Shown: positions 22,606-34,400 of the stretch, in pieces
Numbering within the stretch: position 1 is the first letter of the stretch
How the letters are laid out: each line of letters starts with the position of its first letter
NCBI GenBank assembly: GCA_947179155.2
Contig: OX359276.1
Span: 40,002,192 to 40,066,191, forward strand
Source: Hedera helix
Taxonomy: Eukaryota > Streptophyta > Magnoliopsida > Apiales > Araliaceae
Length of the DNA: 64,000 bases
Reading direction: 5' to 3'
Notes under the pieces: model-generated
Told to the model about the DNA's origin: nothing
Databases searched by the model: none
Seen by the model: the letters and a program-made list of their open reading frames with translations, nothing else
Translations under genes and position numbers: made by a program

Positions 22606-25600
22606 ATGGCTTCAAAACACATAATCGCAGATCTTAATCAAGGAAACAAGTTAGACGGAGATAATTACGATGTTTGGCACCGCAAGGTTAGGATGGTCTT
22701 GGAGGAGCAAGAGGTTGAAGAAACCCTGCTGTCCAAAATGACAAAACCAGACGGTGAAGATGCAAAGGATCCGGTCAAGGTTGTAGCCTTCGAATGTTGG
22801 CGCAAAACGGACCGAATCGCTCGCATAACGTTGCTGAGCTGCATGAACAACGACTTCCTGTTTGAGTATGAACAATACTCAACGGCACATGAGATGTGGG
22901 AAGCTCTCAAGACAAAGTTTGGCGGCACCTCGCTGACAAGGCTGAGAGAGTTAGCCATAAGATTCGATGGTTATAAAAAACGTGATAACCACACTATGAA
23001 ACAACACCTTCGAATCATGGCTAACATGATCCGGGAATTAAAATCCGGTGGGACTCAGCTGTCAGACGAGCAGCAGATTTCAGCAGTGGTTCGCTCTCTT
23101 CCCGACAGTTGGGAACATATGCGGGTCAACATGACCCATAACGAGAATATCAGAAATTTTGATGATATTCGTCACCACCTGGAGCTCGAGGATGAGCGCC
23201 TTGACGTTGTCAAGTCCTCCAGGGCATATGTAGCTGAATCGAGCTCTTATAAAGGGTTCAAGCCAAAGAAGGGCAAGAAATCTGCTAATCCTACTGCGCC
23301 TAAGATGGCTGCGAGTGGTGGTGTCAGCAAACGGAAAAGAGGCAAGCGAGGTGCTGGCAAAAAGGACAAGGCCAAGATGGCATGCTACAATTGTGGCAAG
23401 GCGGGACACTTCGCTCGTGAATGCACTGAGCCGAAGAAGGTAATTCCTAGTCCTAATCTATCTATGTGTTTAGTATCAAGTACTGTTATGGTTGCTCATT
23501 CTCTCCATATGTGGATTGTAGATTCAGGAGCAACGGACCACATAGCTAGAGATCGGAGTGGATTCGTGGAATACCGCCGCATTCCGGCTGGCAGAAAAGT
23601 ATTCATGGGGAACGATTCCAGTGTGGACGTGCTAGGCATTGACACTTACAAACTGGAAATGCGAGGAGGCTCTGCATTAACCCTACATGATGTACTTTAT
23701 GCGCCGGATGTCCGGCAGAATTTATTTTCTGTTTTATCAGTACTTCGTTTAGGCTATTCTGTTAGTTTTGAGAACAACGTTGTAATAATTTCGCATGGGA
23801 CGAATATTTTTGGATATGGTTTTATTAATAATGGTTTTATGGTTTTGGATACTGTTGATTCTAGCATTAATAGTAATGATTCATATTCCTTGCTTGTTGA
23901 GAATGATAATGTTAGTTCAATTCAATGGCATGCTAGATTAGGCCATATTGGACATGATAGAATGACTAGGTTAGCTCGAGCAGGTCTTTTAGGCCCACTC
24001 GCTAAAGTCAATCTACCCACTTGTGAACATTGTCTAGCAGGAAAGTCAACTAGAAAACCATTTGGTAAAGCCACTAGGGCAGAAATGCCATTGCAACTCA
24101 TTCACTCAGACATATGTGGCCCTATGAATGTGAAAGAAAGGAATGGACGTTCCTACTTTCTCACAATGATAGATGACTATACGCGCTTTGGATATACTTT
24201 TTTGATCTCTCATAAGTCTGAGGCATTAGAATGCTTTAGACGTTATTTGATTGAGGTCGAGAAACAGTTGGATAAAAGTGTTAAGGCACTTTGAACTGAC
24301 CGAGGCCGCGAGTATCTATCCGATCAGTTCAAGGAACTGTGTGAGGAAAGAGGGATAATCAGGCAACTGACAATCCCTAGAACTCCGCAACAAAATGGTG
24401 TGGCGGAGAGGAGGAATCGGACATTATTAGACATGGTTAGGTCTATGATGGCGCAAGCAAATTTGCCTATCTCCTATTGGGGTGATGCATTGTTGACTGC
24501 GACATATATACTTAATCGTGTACCTTCGAAATCCGTTCAGTCCACCCCATATGAATTGTGGACCGGCAGAAAGCCCGAATTGGGCCATATGCGGCCTTGG
24601 GGATCAGCAGCTTATGTGCACAACACTTCCCATGAACATGGGAAGTTGGGCCCGAGGGGTAAGAAGTGTATCTTTGTAAGATATTCTGAACACTCCAAAG
24701 GCTACGTGTTCGTTGGAGAGCAAACTGATGGGACTATATCGGCGATAGAGTCACGAGATGCAGATTTTCTTGAGATGGATTTCCCTAACAGAGGTGATAT
24801 GAGCAAAGAGATGAACTTTTATGAGATGGAGGAAGATTTGGGCGCCCCAACTCGTACAGTAGAGTCCGATGAGGCTATTCCTCAGGCTCCTGTAGATAGT
24901 GGGAGTGACATGCCTTCAAGCAGTACTCTTCCATCGAATGAAGAGTCTCTTGTTCCTCAAATGCGTAAAAGTCAAAGGGGCAACATTCCACGTCGTCTCT
25001 TTGAGATTGAGGGGAATGCCTTTCTGGCCGATACGCATGAAGATGAGGAACCTCGATCTTATCGAGATGCTCTATCATCTATTGCTAGTGATAAGTGGAT
25101 GACTGCAATGATAGATGAGATGGAATCCATGAGGACTAATCAAGTCTGGGACTTGGTTGACCTTCCACCGGGCCGAAAGGCTATTGGGAACAAATGGATT
25201 CTTAAAGTCAAACGCAAGGCGGATGGTTCCATCGATCGGTACAAAGCTCGTCTTGTAGCCAAGGGCTACACCCAGCAAGAGGGAATTGATTACGAGGAAA
25301 CCTTCTCACCGGTTGTGAGGTTTGCCTCAATTCGCCTCATCTTAGCAATTGTCGCACATTTGGATCTGGAGTTATATCAAATGGACGTTAAGACAGCTTT
25401 TCTCAATGGAGATTTAGTTGAGGAGATATACATGGATCAACCTGAGGGTTTCATCATAGAAGGACAAGAGCGCAAAGTCTGCAAGCTCAAACGTTCTATC
25501 TATGGTTTGAAACAGGCATCTAGGCAATGGTATCTGAGATTCCATCGAGCCGTCATTAGTGATGGGTTTACGATGATCGAGGAAGACCATTGTGTGTATA

Positions 25601-26613
25601 TTAAACGATCCAAAGATAAATTCCTTATCCTATCGATGTATGTCGACGACATCCTACTAGCTGGGAACGATAAGGAGATGATTGTTACCACCAAAGGGTG
25701 GTTGTCCTCTAACTTTGAGATGAAGGACATGGGAGAAACAGCTTATGTTCTTGGAGTTAAGATCTATAGAGATCGCTCAAGAAAGCTTCTTGGTTTGTCT
25801 CAAGAGACTTACCTTAAGAAGGTTCTGGAGCAATTCCAAATGAGCAACTGCAAACCCATAGACACTCCTATCGCTAAAGGCGATGCCATTGGACCCGAGC
25901 AATGCCCTAGTTCTCCCGAGGAAATTAAGAAAATGTCCCACTACCCGTATGCCAGTGCTATAGGAAAGCTAATGTATGCAGTTGTGTGTACTCGGCCTGA
26001 TATAGCATATGCAATCGGTTATCTCGGTCGTTATCAATCAAATCCTGGAATTGCTCATTTGAGGGCAATCAAAAGGATCTTGCGATATTTGAAAGGTACT
26101 TTGGACTACATGTTGTGCTATGGAGGACCGGACCTGCGATTGATTGGTTACTCTGATGCTAGTTGGGGAGGTAACCAAGGGATGCGCAAGTCGACCTCAG
26201 GATATGCATTCTTGCTACATGGTGGTGCCATCACTTGGTGTAGCAAGAAACAGACTTGCGTTGCTCTTTCAACGATGGAGTCGGAGTTTGTAGCATGTAC
26301 GTCAGCTGTTCAGGAAGCCATGTGGTTGAGGAGATTCTTCGAGGATCTTGGAGTCGTCCCTGATGCTTCAGATCCTGTGACTGTTTACTGTGATAGCACA
26401 GCGGCCCTAGGTTACACTAAGGACCCTAAGTATCACGGCAGGACGAAGCACATTGACTTGAGGATGAACTTCATTAGAGAGAACATAGCAAATAATGAGG
26501 TGATATTGGAGTACATGCCCACTGACCTTATGGTAGCAGATCCCTTGACGAAACCGATACCGAGAGATGCTTTTTGTAGGCATGTTAGTTCGTTAGGGCT
26601 TCGTAGGGTTTGA
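22606..26613 (+). pseudogene. Ty1/copia gag-pol polyprotein, interrupted by one stop codon
   Basis: Starts at an ATG at 22606. Gag runs to a CCHC zinc knuckle (CYNCGKAGHFAREC, about residues 262-275). The protease motif is DSGATDH near residue 305. Integrase has an HHCC finger (H..H...CEHCLAGK) and D-D-E core. The RT has YQMDVKTAFLNG and YVDDILLAG, and RNase H has YSDASWGG and TMESEFVA. The frame stops at TGA 24292-24294, inside the integrase core just before the DRGREY-type motif. It resumes in the same frame without any lost base and runs to the stop at 26613. Apart from that codon all key motifs look intact. I do not assign a lineage with confidence. Confidence 0.93.
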
Positions 26614-28003
26614 TGTACTTTCTTATTTTATTGTATATCACTCATTATTTGGATTGTATTAAAGATATTCATTGTTGTATCGAGATATTTATCATTTATG
26701 CGAGATTCATTTGTTCCTACTTATGATTGTGTGATTTTAGCGCATATGATAAATATTAATGGTTCACACAGTTATTATGCATATTGGATATGCACACACA
26801 CTAAATATATGTCAACAGGTTGATTGGCTCACTCACACGAGCAATCACCCTTAGCGCTTTGAAGAGCGAGCAAGGTTGAGACAGTTCATATTGGCGCTTT
26901 GAGTAGCGAATTTTGATGTTTTGGATAACAATCAATTGGCGCTTGATAGCGAGCAATATGAAATATTATGTCGCCTTGGCATGAGCCAAGATGAAGTTAA
27001 TTTGGATTAACTGAATATAGAATGCCCCACCATCTATATTAACCTGTATTGATAGCCGGATGCGAAGTTTCAGAGTTGGCGCTTGGGAAAGCGAGCAATC
27101 TAGAAATTCGAGTTAGGCGCTTGTGGAGCGACTGAACTAAGATCCGTATGGCATGACCATATGACATATGCTCATATAAATGAGATTGTCTGCCATAACA
27201 TGATAACCGGACGCGAAATTTCAAATGTGGCGCTTTGATAAGCGAGCATTTTTTGAAATGTTCGAGTTAGACACTCTAGGAGTGACTAGACTAAGGTCCG
27301 CACAACAAGGCTATAGAATAGTATGTTGTGAGAGTGTTACATGTGCTTAACGACCATGTAAAGGAGGTGAGTGAATGGATCCCTGTTTCCTCACCGTGTG
27401 AGTCCTGTAGGACAAAATCTTTATTCCTACATCAAGTACTCTTTGTGATCTTTGACTATACTACAAAGACATGGATTAGTGTTGCTACTTTGGTTTCGAT
27501 TCCTAAGGTCAAGATTGATGAGACTCTAAGGACCGATTCTGGGAAAGCAGTTGATTCATATCTGAATAGTATTAGGGCAAAGAGAAGATAATTTGATTTC
27601 ACCTCGTTCTGCACTTATTGTCGACAACTATAGCGCTTCGATAGCGATATAGTAATAAGTGAGATACGAAATGGACTTGGGCCCAAAGGCGGTTAAGTAT
27701 GGCTCTCTGAGGGATTAGAGATACTTAACCCAGTGAAATTCAAATGTGTCTGTGGTACTATGAGTTTATAGGTTGTAGTCTCTACGTAAACTAATTGAGT
27801 TTGACGTGAGAGCTCCCGCACTGTTTTCTTGAAAGGGTAGATGCCTTTATGTTGGCCCTAACGGGTTTGGTGTAGAGCTCCCGCATTACAGGTGAACTCA
27901 ACGGTCACACGATCCGGCAAATATGAATACATGTTATTTTGGTTTGAGCTAATTTTTAGCAGTTGTGATGATTACGTCGTCCCCGCCATGGGCGAGTGAG
28001 AGA
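26614..28003 (+). other. copia 3' noncoding region with stem-loop repeat array
   Basis: Between the pol stop and the 3' LTR there are about eight diverged repeats, mainly at 26850-27290 with one near 27630. Each has GGCGCTT, a short loop and AAGCGAGCAA or similar, so each can form a small hairpin (GCGCTT with AGCG). Some Ty1/copia lineages, such as Sireviruses, carry palindromic repeats before the polypurine tract; this array may be a counterpart. No convincing ORF. Confidence 0.6.
27991..28003 (+). other. polypurine tract of copia element
   Basis: A purine-rich GGCGAGTGAGAGA directly before the 3' LTR start TGTTGG. Confidence 0.7.
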
Positions 28004-28472
28004 TGTTGGATCTTGGATATTTAAATGGGGCGCCCATGGAGGGTCCGACCCATTTGGTTGTTAGTCAGATGGCTATTGAGACTCAGTCTTTAACGTTATA
28101 ATTATAACGTTAAGTTGACTGAGTGGTTGGAGGTTTTATAGGGAGTGGGTTAAACCACTACGCTTATAAAACTCACGACCTCAGTTCATCTGAGATTATC
28201 CCATCATCAATGATCAATATACTGGACATTGATTAAGCCACACTTCTCCTAAAATAACAACTGAATTCCCAAATTTGTCACGGATCGTGAATTTGTTCTC
28301 CGTTCTCATTCTGTAGTTCGGAGACGACTGTTTGGGTTTGGGTTTGGCTTTGGTTTTTCAACCGTACGAGTTCTTCCGCACCAAAAGATCACGCTTCGAG
28401 GGTATGATTTTTGGTTCTCGTTATTGTATTTGTGTAAACTTGTGATAACATACATATTATTAAAATCATTCG
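28004..28472 (+). repeat. 3' LTR of copia element
   Basis: A 469-bp LTR, 14 bp shorter than the 5' LTR because it has one fewer palindrome unit. It ends ATTCG instead of the expected ..CA, a point change at the terminal base. Confidence 0.94.
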
Positions 28473-28477
28473 TATCA

Positions 28478-29854
28478 TTTTGGCAACTCTTTTGGGGCAA
28501 CAAAACCTTTTCAATAATGGCAAGTATAAAGCGTAACCGATAAATTTTAAAAAATTATATTATGTCAACGTCTGTTATGTATTATGAATTTATTTTTTTA
28601 TTAAATTATGTTTGCGATGTTTATTAATATATGAGATTAAATAAAATTATAAGATTTATGACTTAATTAAAAATAATAATAAACTGATAAACACACATTA
28701 TATTTTATTATTTATGTTCTAAGATAGAAGTATGAGAAATAAAATGTGTATTTATCATTTTTTATATAATTTGATAATATATTTTTAAAATAGTAAACTT
28801 ATAATTTAATTTAATTTTTTTAATTACGTTAGAGTATTCTTTTGGGGCAATAATATCCGTGGGACGAAGAGGCAGAGTTAGCGAGGAATCCAACCAACGG
28901 TCAGATATCCCAACAATGAACGGTGGAGATCTCTGCATAAAATAAATCCCAAATCGAATCAATTTTTTATGAGGGTAAAACGTGAAAACTCTGACATTTG
29001 ATAAAATTATGTTACGGTTGAGTTGAAAAAATATAATAAATAAAAAAATATAATAAAGAATATAATAATTTATTTTAATTTAATTAAAATAAATTACTCT
29101 ACACTTTTTAAAAAAAATTAAAATTTATAAAAAAAACAATTAAATTAATAAAATTATCTTATTCCCACTTTTATTCCTACTGCTGATTATACAAATGCCA
29201 CGCAATACCAGCAACACTGACTCACGACTTGACGGTTGGTACATTATTATATTTAGTCCTCTTATTATTGTCTCCTTTGGAAATATCTGTCCGTAAAATA
29301 TCTGACCCCCCTGCCTGTCCTCTCATTCAGATCTCTCTTACAAGAGTTTTAAAATGGATGAAAAAGAAATAAAATAGATAAGAAATTCATTTTTTTTGTT
29401 TAATATTTTTGTTATTGAGTTTTGTAATAAATAATAAAATATTTTTATCCATAAAATATTTTTAATATTTAATTTTTTCCTTTTATAAATTCAATAATAA
29501 TATAAAAATATATACTATTTTTTAATTTTTTTATATTATATATTAAGTTTTTTAAATATTTTTTTGCCCCTAAAATTAGGAACAGGGTGTAAGTTCTTAC
29601 ACGGTCAGCTGCCCGCTCCCTTTCTTCTCTTAGGGCAGCTCAAATCTCGAAGACAATCTCTCCCCTCCCTCTAAAAATACGACTAGTACTAATACTACCT
29701 AAAATGTAAAACTTCACCAATGAGAGCCATCTAACGCCACCAATCACCACTGCCTGCCTGCTGTGGCACAACACCCCTGACCTTTAAGTCCTTATATATA
29801 TACACACACACACCCACATATATATAGAGAGAGAGTTTGCGGTGGATAAAGGAG
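28478..29854. other. intergenic and promoter region of the XBAT31-like gene
   Basis: AT-rich DNA. The final part, 29790-29840, contains short TA, CA and GAGA runs in the presumed 5' leader just upstream of the XBAT31-like ATG. No other gene was seen. Confidence 0.5.
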
Positions 29855-32800
29855 ATGGGTCAGGGGCTGAGTTGCAGAACAAGGGAGGAGGATGGGCTGT
29901 TCAGTGCGGTTCAATTTGGGGATTTGGAGACAGTGCAGATTCTCTTGGAGAGAGACCCAACTCTTATTCATCAGACCACTGTCTATGATCGCCACTCTGC
30001 TCTTCATATAGCTGCTGCTAATGGCCAGATCGAGGTGGGTTTGTCTGGATTTCGCTTAAAGATTGATTCTTTTATATGATTTTGGAGGGTTTTGATTGTT
30101 TTTGAAGTGCGGGTTTTGATTGTTTTTGAAGTGCGGGTTTTTCAGATTGTTTCTATGCTGTTGGGTCGATCTGTTAATCCTGATTTGATGAATCGTCATA
30201 AGCAGGTGAGATGTTTCTGTTTTCTTGTGTTTCAGTTTATTGTTTTGAGAAATTGTTTGGAAGGTTTAGGAAAGTTGCAATCTTTTTTGCTTTAATTATA
30301 AGCGCCAAAGTGGAAATGCCAAATCTTTCTATCTTGCAACTTGGTTCTTTTTATATTTCAACTTTTTATTGACTGTTTGAGTGCGGTGATTGGAAATGGT
30401 TTAGACTCCGCTAATGTTGGCTGCAATGCATGGCAAGATTTCTTGTGTGGAAATGCTCATCCAAGCTGGAGCAAATGTATGTCAAATCCCCTCTTTCCCT
30501 CGTTTTTATAGATATGCTTTTATGAGTGAAGTGAAATTGATGGCTATTTATTTAATTTAATTTTTGAAGTTTTTCTTTTTGGATCAGATTTTGAAATTTG
30601 ATTCACTTAATGGGAGAACCTGCTTGCACTATGCTGCATACTATGGCCATTCTGACTCCCTCCAAGCCATTATCTCCGCTGCCCATTCCTCCCATGTTGC
30701 TATGTCTTGGTGTGTTTCTCTATTTTTCCTTCTTGATTTAACCAATTCCAATTCCAATTCCATCTATATGTATTTAGACAATTTATTATCTATATTTCCT
30801 TGGAATTGGATTGGATTCCAGGGGATTTACTCGTTTTGTGAATATTAGAGACGGTAAAGGAGCTACTCCTTTGCATTTAGCAGCACGTCAAAGGCGGCCG
30901 GATTGTGTGCATATACTGCTAGACAATGGAGCCCTGGTTTGCGCCTCCACGGGTGGATATAGGTAATTACTTGTGAAAATTCTTGATTGGATTCCACTTC
31001 TGCAACCCCAGAGTTTGTATTTGAATTATGAAATTATTGTTTACAGCTTCCCTGGTAGCACTCCACTTCATTTAGCTGCAAGAGGGGGTTCTTTGGATTG
31101 CATTCGTGAGCTTTTAGCTTGGGGCGCAGATCGGCTTCAAAGAGATTCATCTGGGTATTGAAGTCGTTATCTTCTTAATTTTTAAATTTTTCTATAAATT
31201 TTTCTCGATTGGAAATTGTTTAATTATCTTGATTGGTCATGAAATAAGAACCCATACTTGCATCATAAAGATTTTTAACTCCCAACTTTATATCTCAATA
31301 TCTTGTTTAGTTGTTTATTAGGCCATTTCAATAAAATTGTCTCACCAGGGAAGCTGTTTTGTTGTGTTGATTCACGTCTGTCAGATTGCATGAACTTGAA
31401 ATTAATGTTTGATGTCTCTTCCTTCTGATTGAATATCTGTATGATGTCAGCCATCAGATTGGTGGAAATCTTGTTAGCGCAGAAATAATCTTTTATTCCT
31501 TTATTGGATGCTAAGCTAGAGTGAATGTGAAAACCATGTAGCTTTCCCTTTCATTTTTTGTGCATGTGTTAATATGAGGGATTTTGCCTTGTATGCAATT
31601 GAACCTTTCTTCTTTCTTTCTTTTTTGGCAGGAGAATACCATATACGGTTGCTCTAAAGCATAAGCACGGGGCATGTGCTGCTTTGCTGAATCCTTCATC
31701 TGCTGAGCCTATGGTCTGGCCATCACCTCTGAAGTTTATTAGTGAGCTTAATCAGGAGGCAAAAGTTCTATTGGAACAGGCTTTAATGGAGGCTAATAGG
31801 GAGAGGGAAAAAAGCATCTTAAAGGGCACAGCATATTATGTGCCATCTCCATCTCATTCTGATACTAGAATTGATGATAATATCTCAGAGGTAAATTTAC
31901 TGCCCTCTTTAGGCTTTCTTTTATAGCAAAGGATTAGAATTTTTCCTCCCAAATTATTTTATTTTCCTCATTATTTCAGTAAACAAAAATAACATACTCA
32001 CCAAAGTTCAGTTTTTATTATTTTCATTTCTGCTGGAAAATCTTTGTTGGAATGTAACTTCTTATATGAAATTTCAAAGGCAAAGGGAAGTGCCAAATTT
32101 GATACGTAAAATTCCACCTTGTTTTAACTTGTATCTTTAAAATCCTAAACTATGATCCAAGCTGATTGTTATATTCAAACTCAGATCTTTTCCATTTCTT
32201 GAGGTTGGCAATTACCAATGGTTGACATAGAAAATTGTTTGATGAATTGTCTTCTAGAATACTTAGTTAAGTTGTTGTCTTTGTTTCATATGTTATTAGT
32301 CCCCACTAGAGATGTGAATGTTTGAACTTAAATAGATTAGTTTACTAATGACAAATTAGTTCTTCATCTGCTTTTTGAAAGGTCTTTAGTTTGGCTTCAA
32401 TTTTAGTTCTGGTCATAAACTAAAATATAAGATGAGGTTTAAATTTAATATCTATATCACTGACTAAAATCAAATGACATTTTGGAACTTTGTAGGCTGT
32501 AGCTAATTGGAATTGCTTACCAACTTCTGTGGAATCACCTTATATAATCTACTCAAGGTCATTCTTTGTGATTAACTGATATGGTCCTTGTCTGCTGACC
32601 TGCTCTTTCCATTCTAGTCCTCGAAAGAAATAATAACTAACATGAAAACATAAACCTAAAGAATACTCTTCTACAGCCACACATTTTTGATATCATGCAA
32701 AGTTGCAAACTTGTTGATTGATGTAAAATTAAAAAGTAGTAAAAGTTATGTGGTATTCATTGTGAAAATACTCTAATGCAGACCAGTGATGCCGAGCTAT

Positions 32801-33177
32801 GTTGCATATGCTTTGATCAAGTCTGCACAATTGAAGTTCAAGACTGTGGCCACCAAATGTGCGCGCAATGCACGCTAGCCTTGTGCTGCCATAACAAGCC
32901 CAACCCAACAACTGCTTGCCTCACTGCTCCAGTATGCCCATTTTGCCGAAGCAGTATTGCCCAATTGGTAGTTGCTAAGGTTAAAGTCGACAAGGATACC
33001 GATCCCAACCCCAAGGACCTTACTTCCTCGAATCCCAGAAAATCCAGGAGGTTCCGTAACTACAGTGAGGGCAGCAGCAGCTTCAAGAGCTCATCTGCTG
33101 TAGGCTCATTTGGCAGAATGGGCGCCCGTGGCTCAGGAAGAGTTGCCGCTGAAAATGAATGGCTCGATAAGCCTTGA
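29855..33177 (+). CDS. XBAT31: Ankyrin-repeat RING E3 ubiquitin ligase, XBAT31-like
   Basis: Eight exons with GT..AG borders: 29855-30034, 30146-30205, 30405-30476, 30588-30709, 30822-30962, 31047-31154, 31632-31890 and 32782-33177, giving 445 aa with all phases consistent. The N terminus MGQGLSC fits an N-myristoylation site (Gly2, Ser6) with a nearby Cys. Ankyrin repeats span about residues 14-230, including HSALHIAAANGQIE, TPLMLAAMHGK, TCLHYAAYYGH, TPLHLAARQRRPDC and TPLHLAARGGSLDC. A C3HC4 RING lies at about 321-369 (CCIC, CGH, CAQC, CPFC). By family knowledge it transfers ubiquitin to substrates bound by the ankyrin repeats; plant XBAT proteins act in hormone and growth signalling. Length is close to my recollection of Arabidopsis XBAT31 (about 456 aa). 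Splice borders are deduced by eye; the exon 4/5 junction inside a Trp codon is the least certain. Confidence 0.94.
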
Positions 33178-34274
33178 CAAGCTGCTAAACTTTCTGGCAT
33201 AAAGAATTCCATTGGCCGGTCGCTCTGGTTTCCCGACACAAATGGGCATGTATAGACAAATCTCCATTCTCCATCTGCTTTGTAGATTTGGGAATTAATC
33301 AAAGTAAGTGAATTTGCAGGGTTTGGGTTGGTGAGTATTATGGTGTGAATACATTGTTGTAATCTCAAGGTCCTGTTAGTTAGCCTGAATAGAAAAATCC
33401 AACTATTTAGCAAAAGATTGTTATACAAACACCAAGTTGTGTGGAAATTGGACCCCAACTCATGTCTCTTACTTTGTGTAAGCTGTATAATTGTTTTATG
33501 ATTTCATCTAGTGGAATTAATTTGTAAGAAGAAAAAAAAATGAAAGCCTATTTTGGTGCTGGTTGTCATGTTACCACAATATCACGTCTCTGCTGCTTCA
33601 ATAATTGTGACTTTTATTATTCTCTGCTTTGCAATTATGTGTGGAGAAAACCTGCGAAAGGGTCCCCTTTAGTGGGACCCAAAAAATATTGATCCAAAAT
33701 ATGATATTGCTACGTGGCCTTTAATATCTTCCATCCGAAGGTTGTGTGGCCGATGAATATATGAAAAACTGTGAAACGTAACGGCCACTTAGCTTATGTG
33801 GATATTGCTACGTGGGCTTTGATATCTTCATCCGAAGGTTGTGTGGCCCATGAATATATGAAAATCTGTGAAACGTAATGGCCACCTAGCTTATGTGGGG
33901 CCCAAATTAAATAGTCCTTTTTGTTAGCAAGTGATTTTTGATAAATCTACAAGGCACCAGTTTAGGGACCGTCTTTTCCAATATAATACAAGTCGCTGAA
34001 AATGAACGTTTTGCTCCACTGGTATGACATCCGCACGCAATTCACTTGCACTTGTGCCCTTGTCGGCTGTCCCAATTAAGATATTTATTTGATGGGTAAC
34101 GCTTGTTAGTAAAGATTGGTTGACCTTTTCTTTTGGGTTTTGTGAAACTAAAATGATATTCAATACCTCAGAATTAGATTTTCTTTTATTGGTACTAAAA
34201 TTAAAATTACAGATATATTTTTATTTTATAATTATAAAATAACATGATATTGATAATTTAAGATTACCTTTGTA
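33178..34274. other. 3' flank of XBAT31-like gene and intergenic DNA
   Basis: Holds the 3' untranslated region of the XBAT31-like gene and a 98-bp tandem duplication (listed separately). No other gene supported. Confidence 0.5.
33703..33900. repeat. 98-bp tandem duplication
   Basis: Two adjacent copies beginning at GATATTGCTACGTGG (33703 and 33801). They differ at a few bases and small gaps. Each includes GCTACGTGG with an ACGT core and CCGAAGGTTGTGTGGCC. The copies lie about 530-720 bp beyond the XBAT31-like stop codon. Confidence 0.9.
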
Positions 34275-34400
34275 TTACTCTATGTGTTCTGAAATATAAA
34301 ATTAATTTTGACTTTTTAAAAGTTAATTTGAGATATTTTTAAATTTAAAATTAACATGATTCATTTAAATTTTAAAAAAAATAAATTTTATAACTAGTAA

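Larger units (their letters stand above)
20851..28472 (+). mobile_element. Complete Ty1/copia LTR retrotransposon, recently inserted
   Basis: A 7,622-bp plus-strand element with LTRs at 20851-21333 and 28004-28472 and the target duplication TATCA (20846-20850, 28473-28477). The primer binding site and purine tract adjoin the LTRs. Internal order gag-PR-IN-RT-RNaseH is diagnostic of Ty1/copia. The LTRs differ by only about six substitutions and one 14-bp repeat unit, so insertion is recent. One in-frame TGA interrupts the polyprotein. The leader (21334-22605) and the 3' noncoding part (26614-28003) are both over 1.2 kb. Confidence 0.95.

Noticed and set aside
27328..27591. 87-codon frame in the 3' part of the copia element
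   Set aside because: It has no ATG at its start, lies in the noncoding region after pol and matches no retroelement protein I know.
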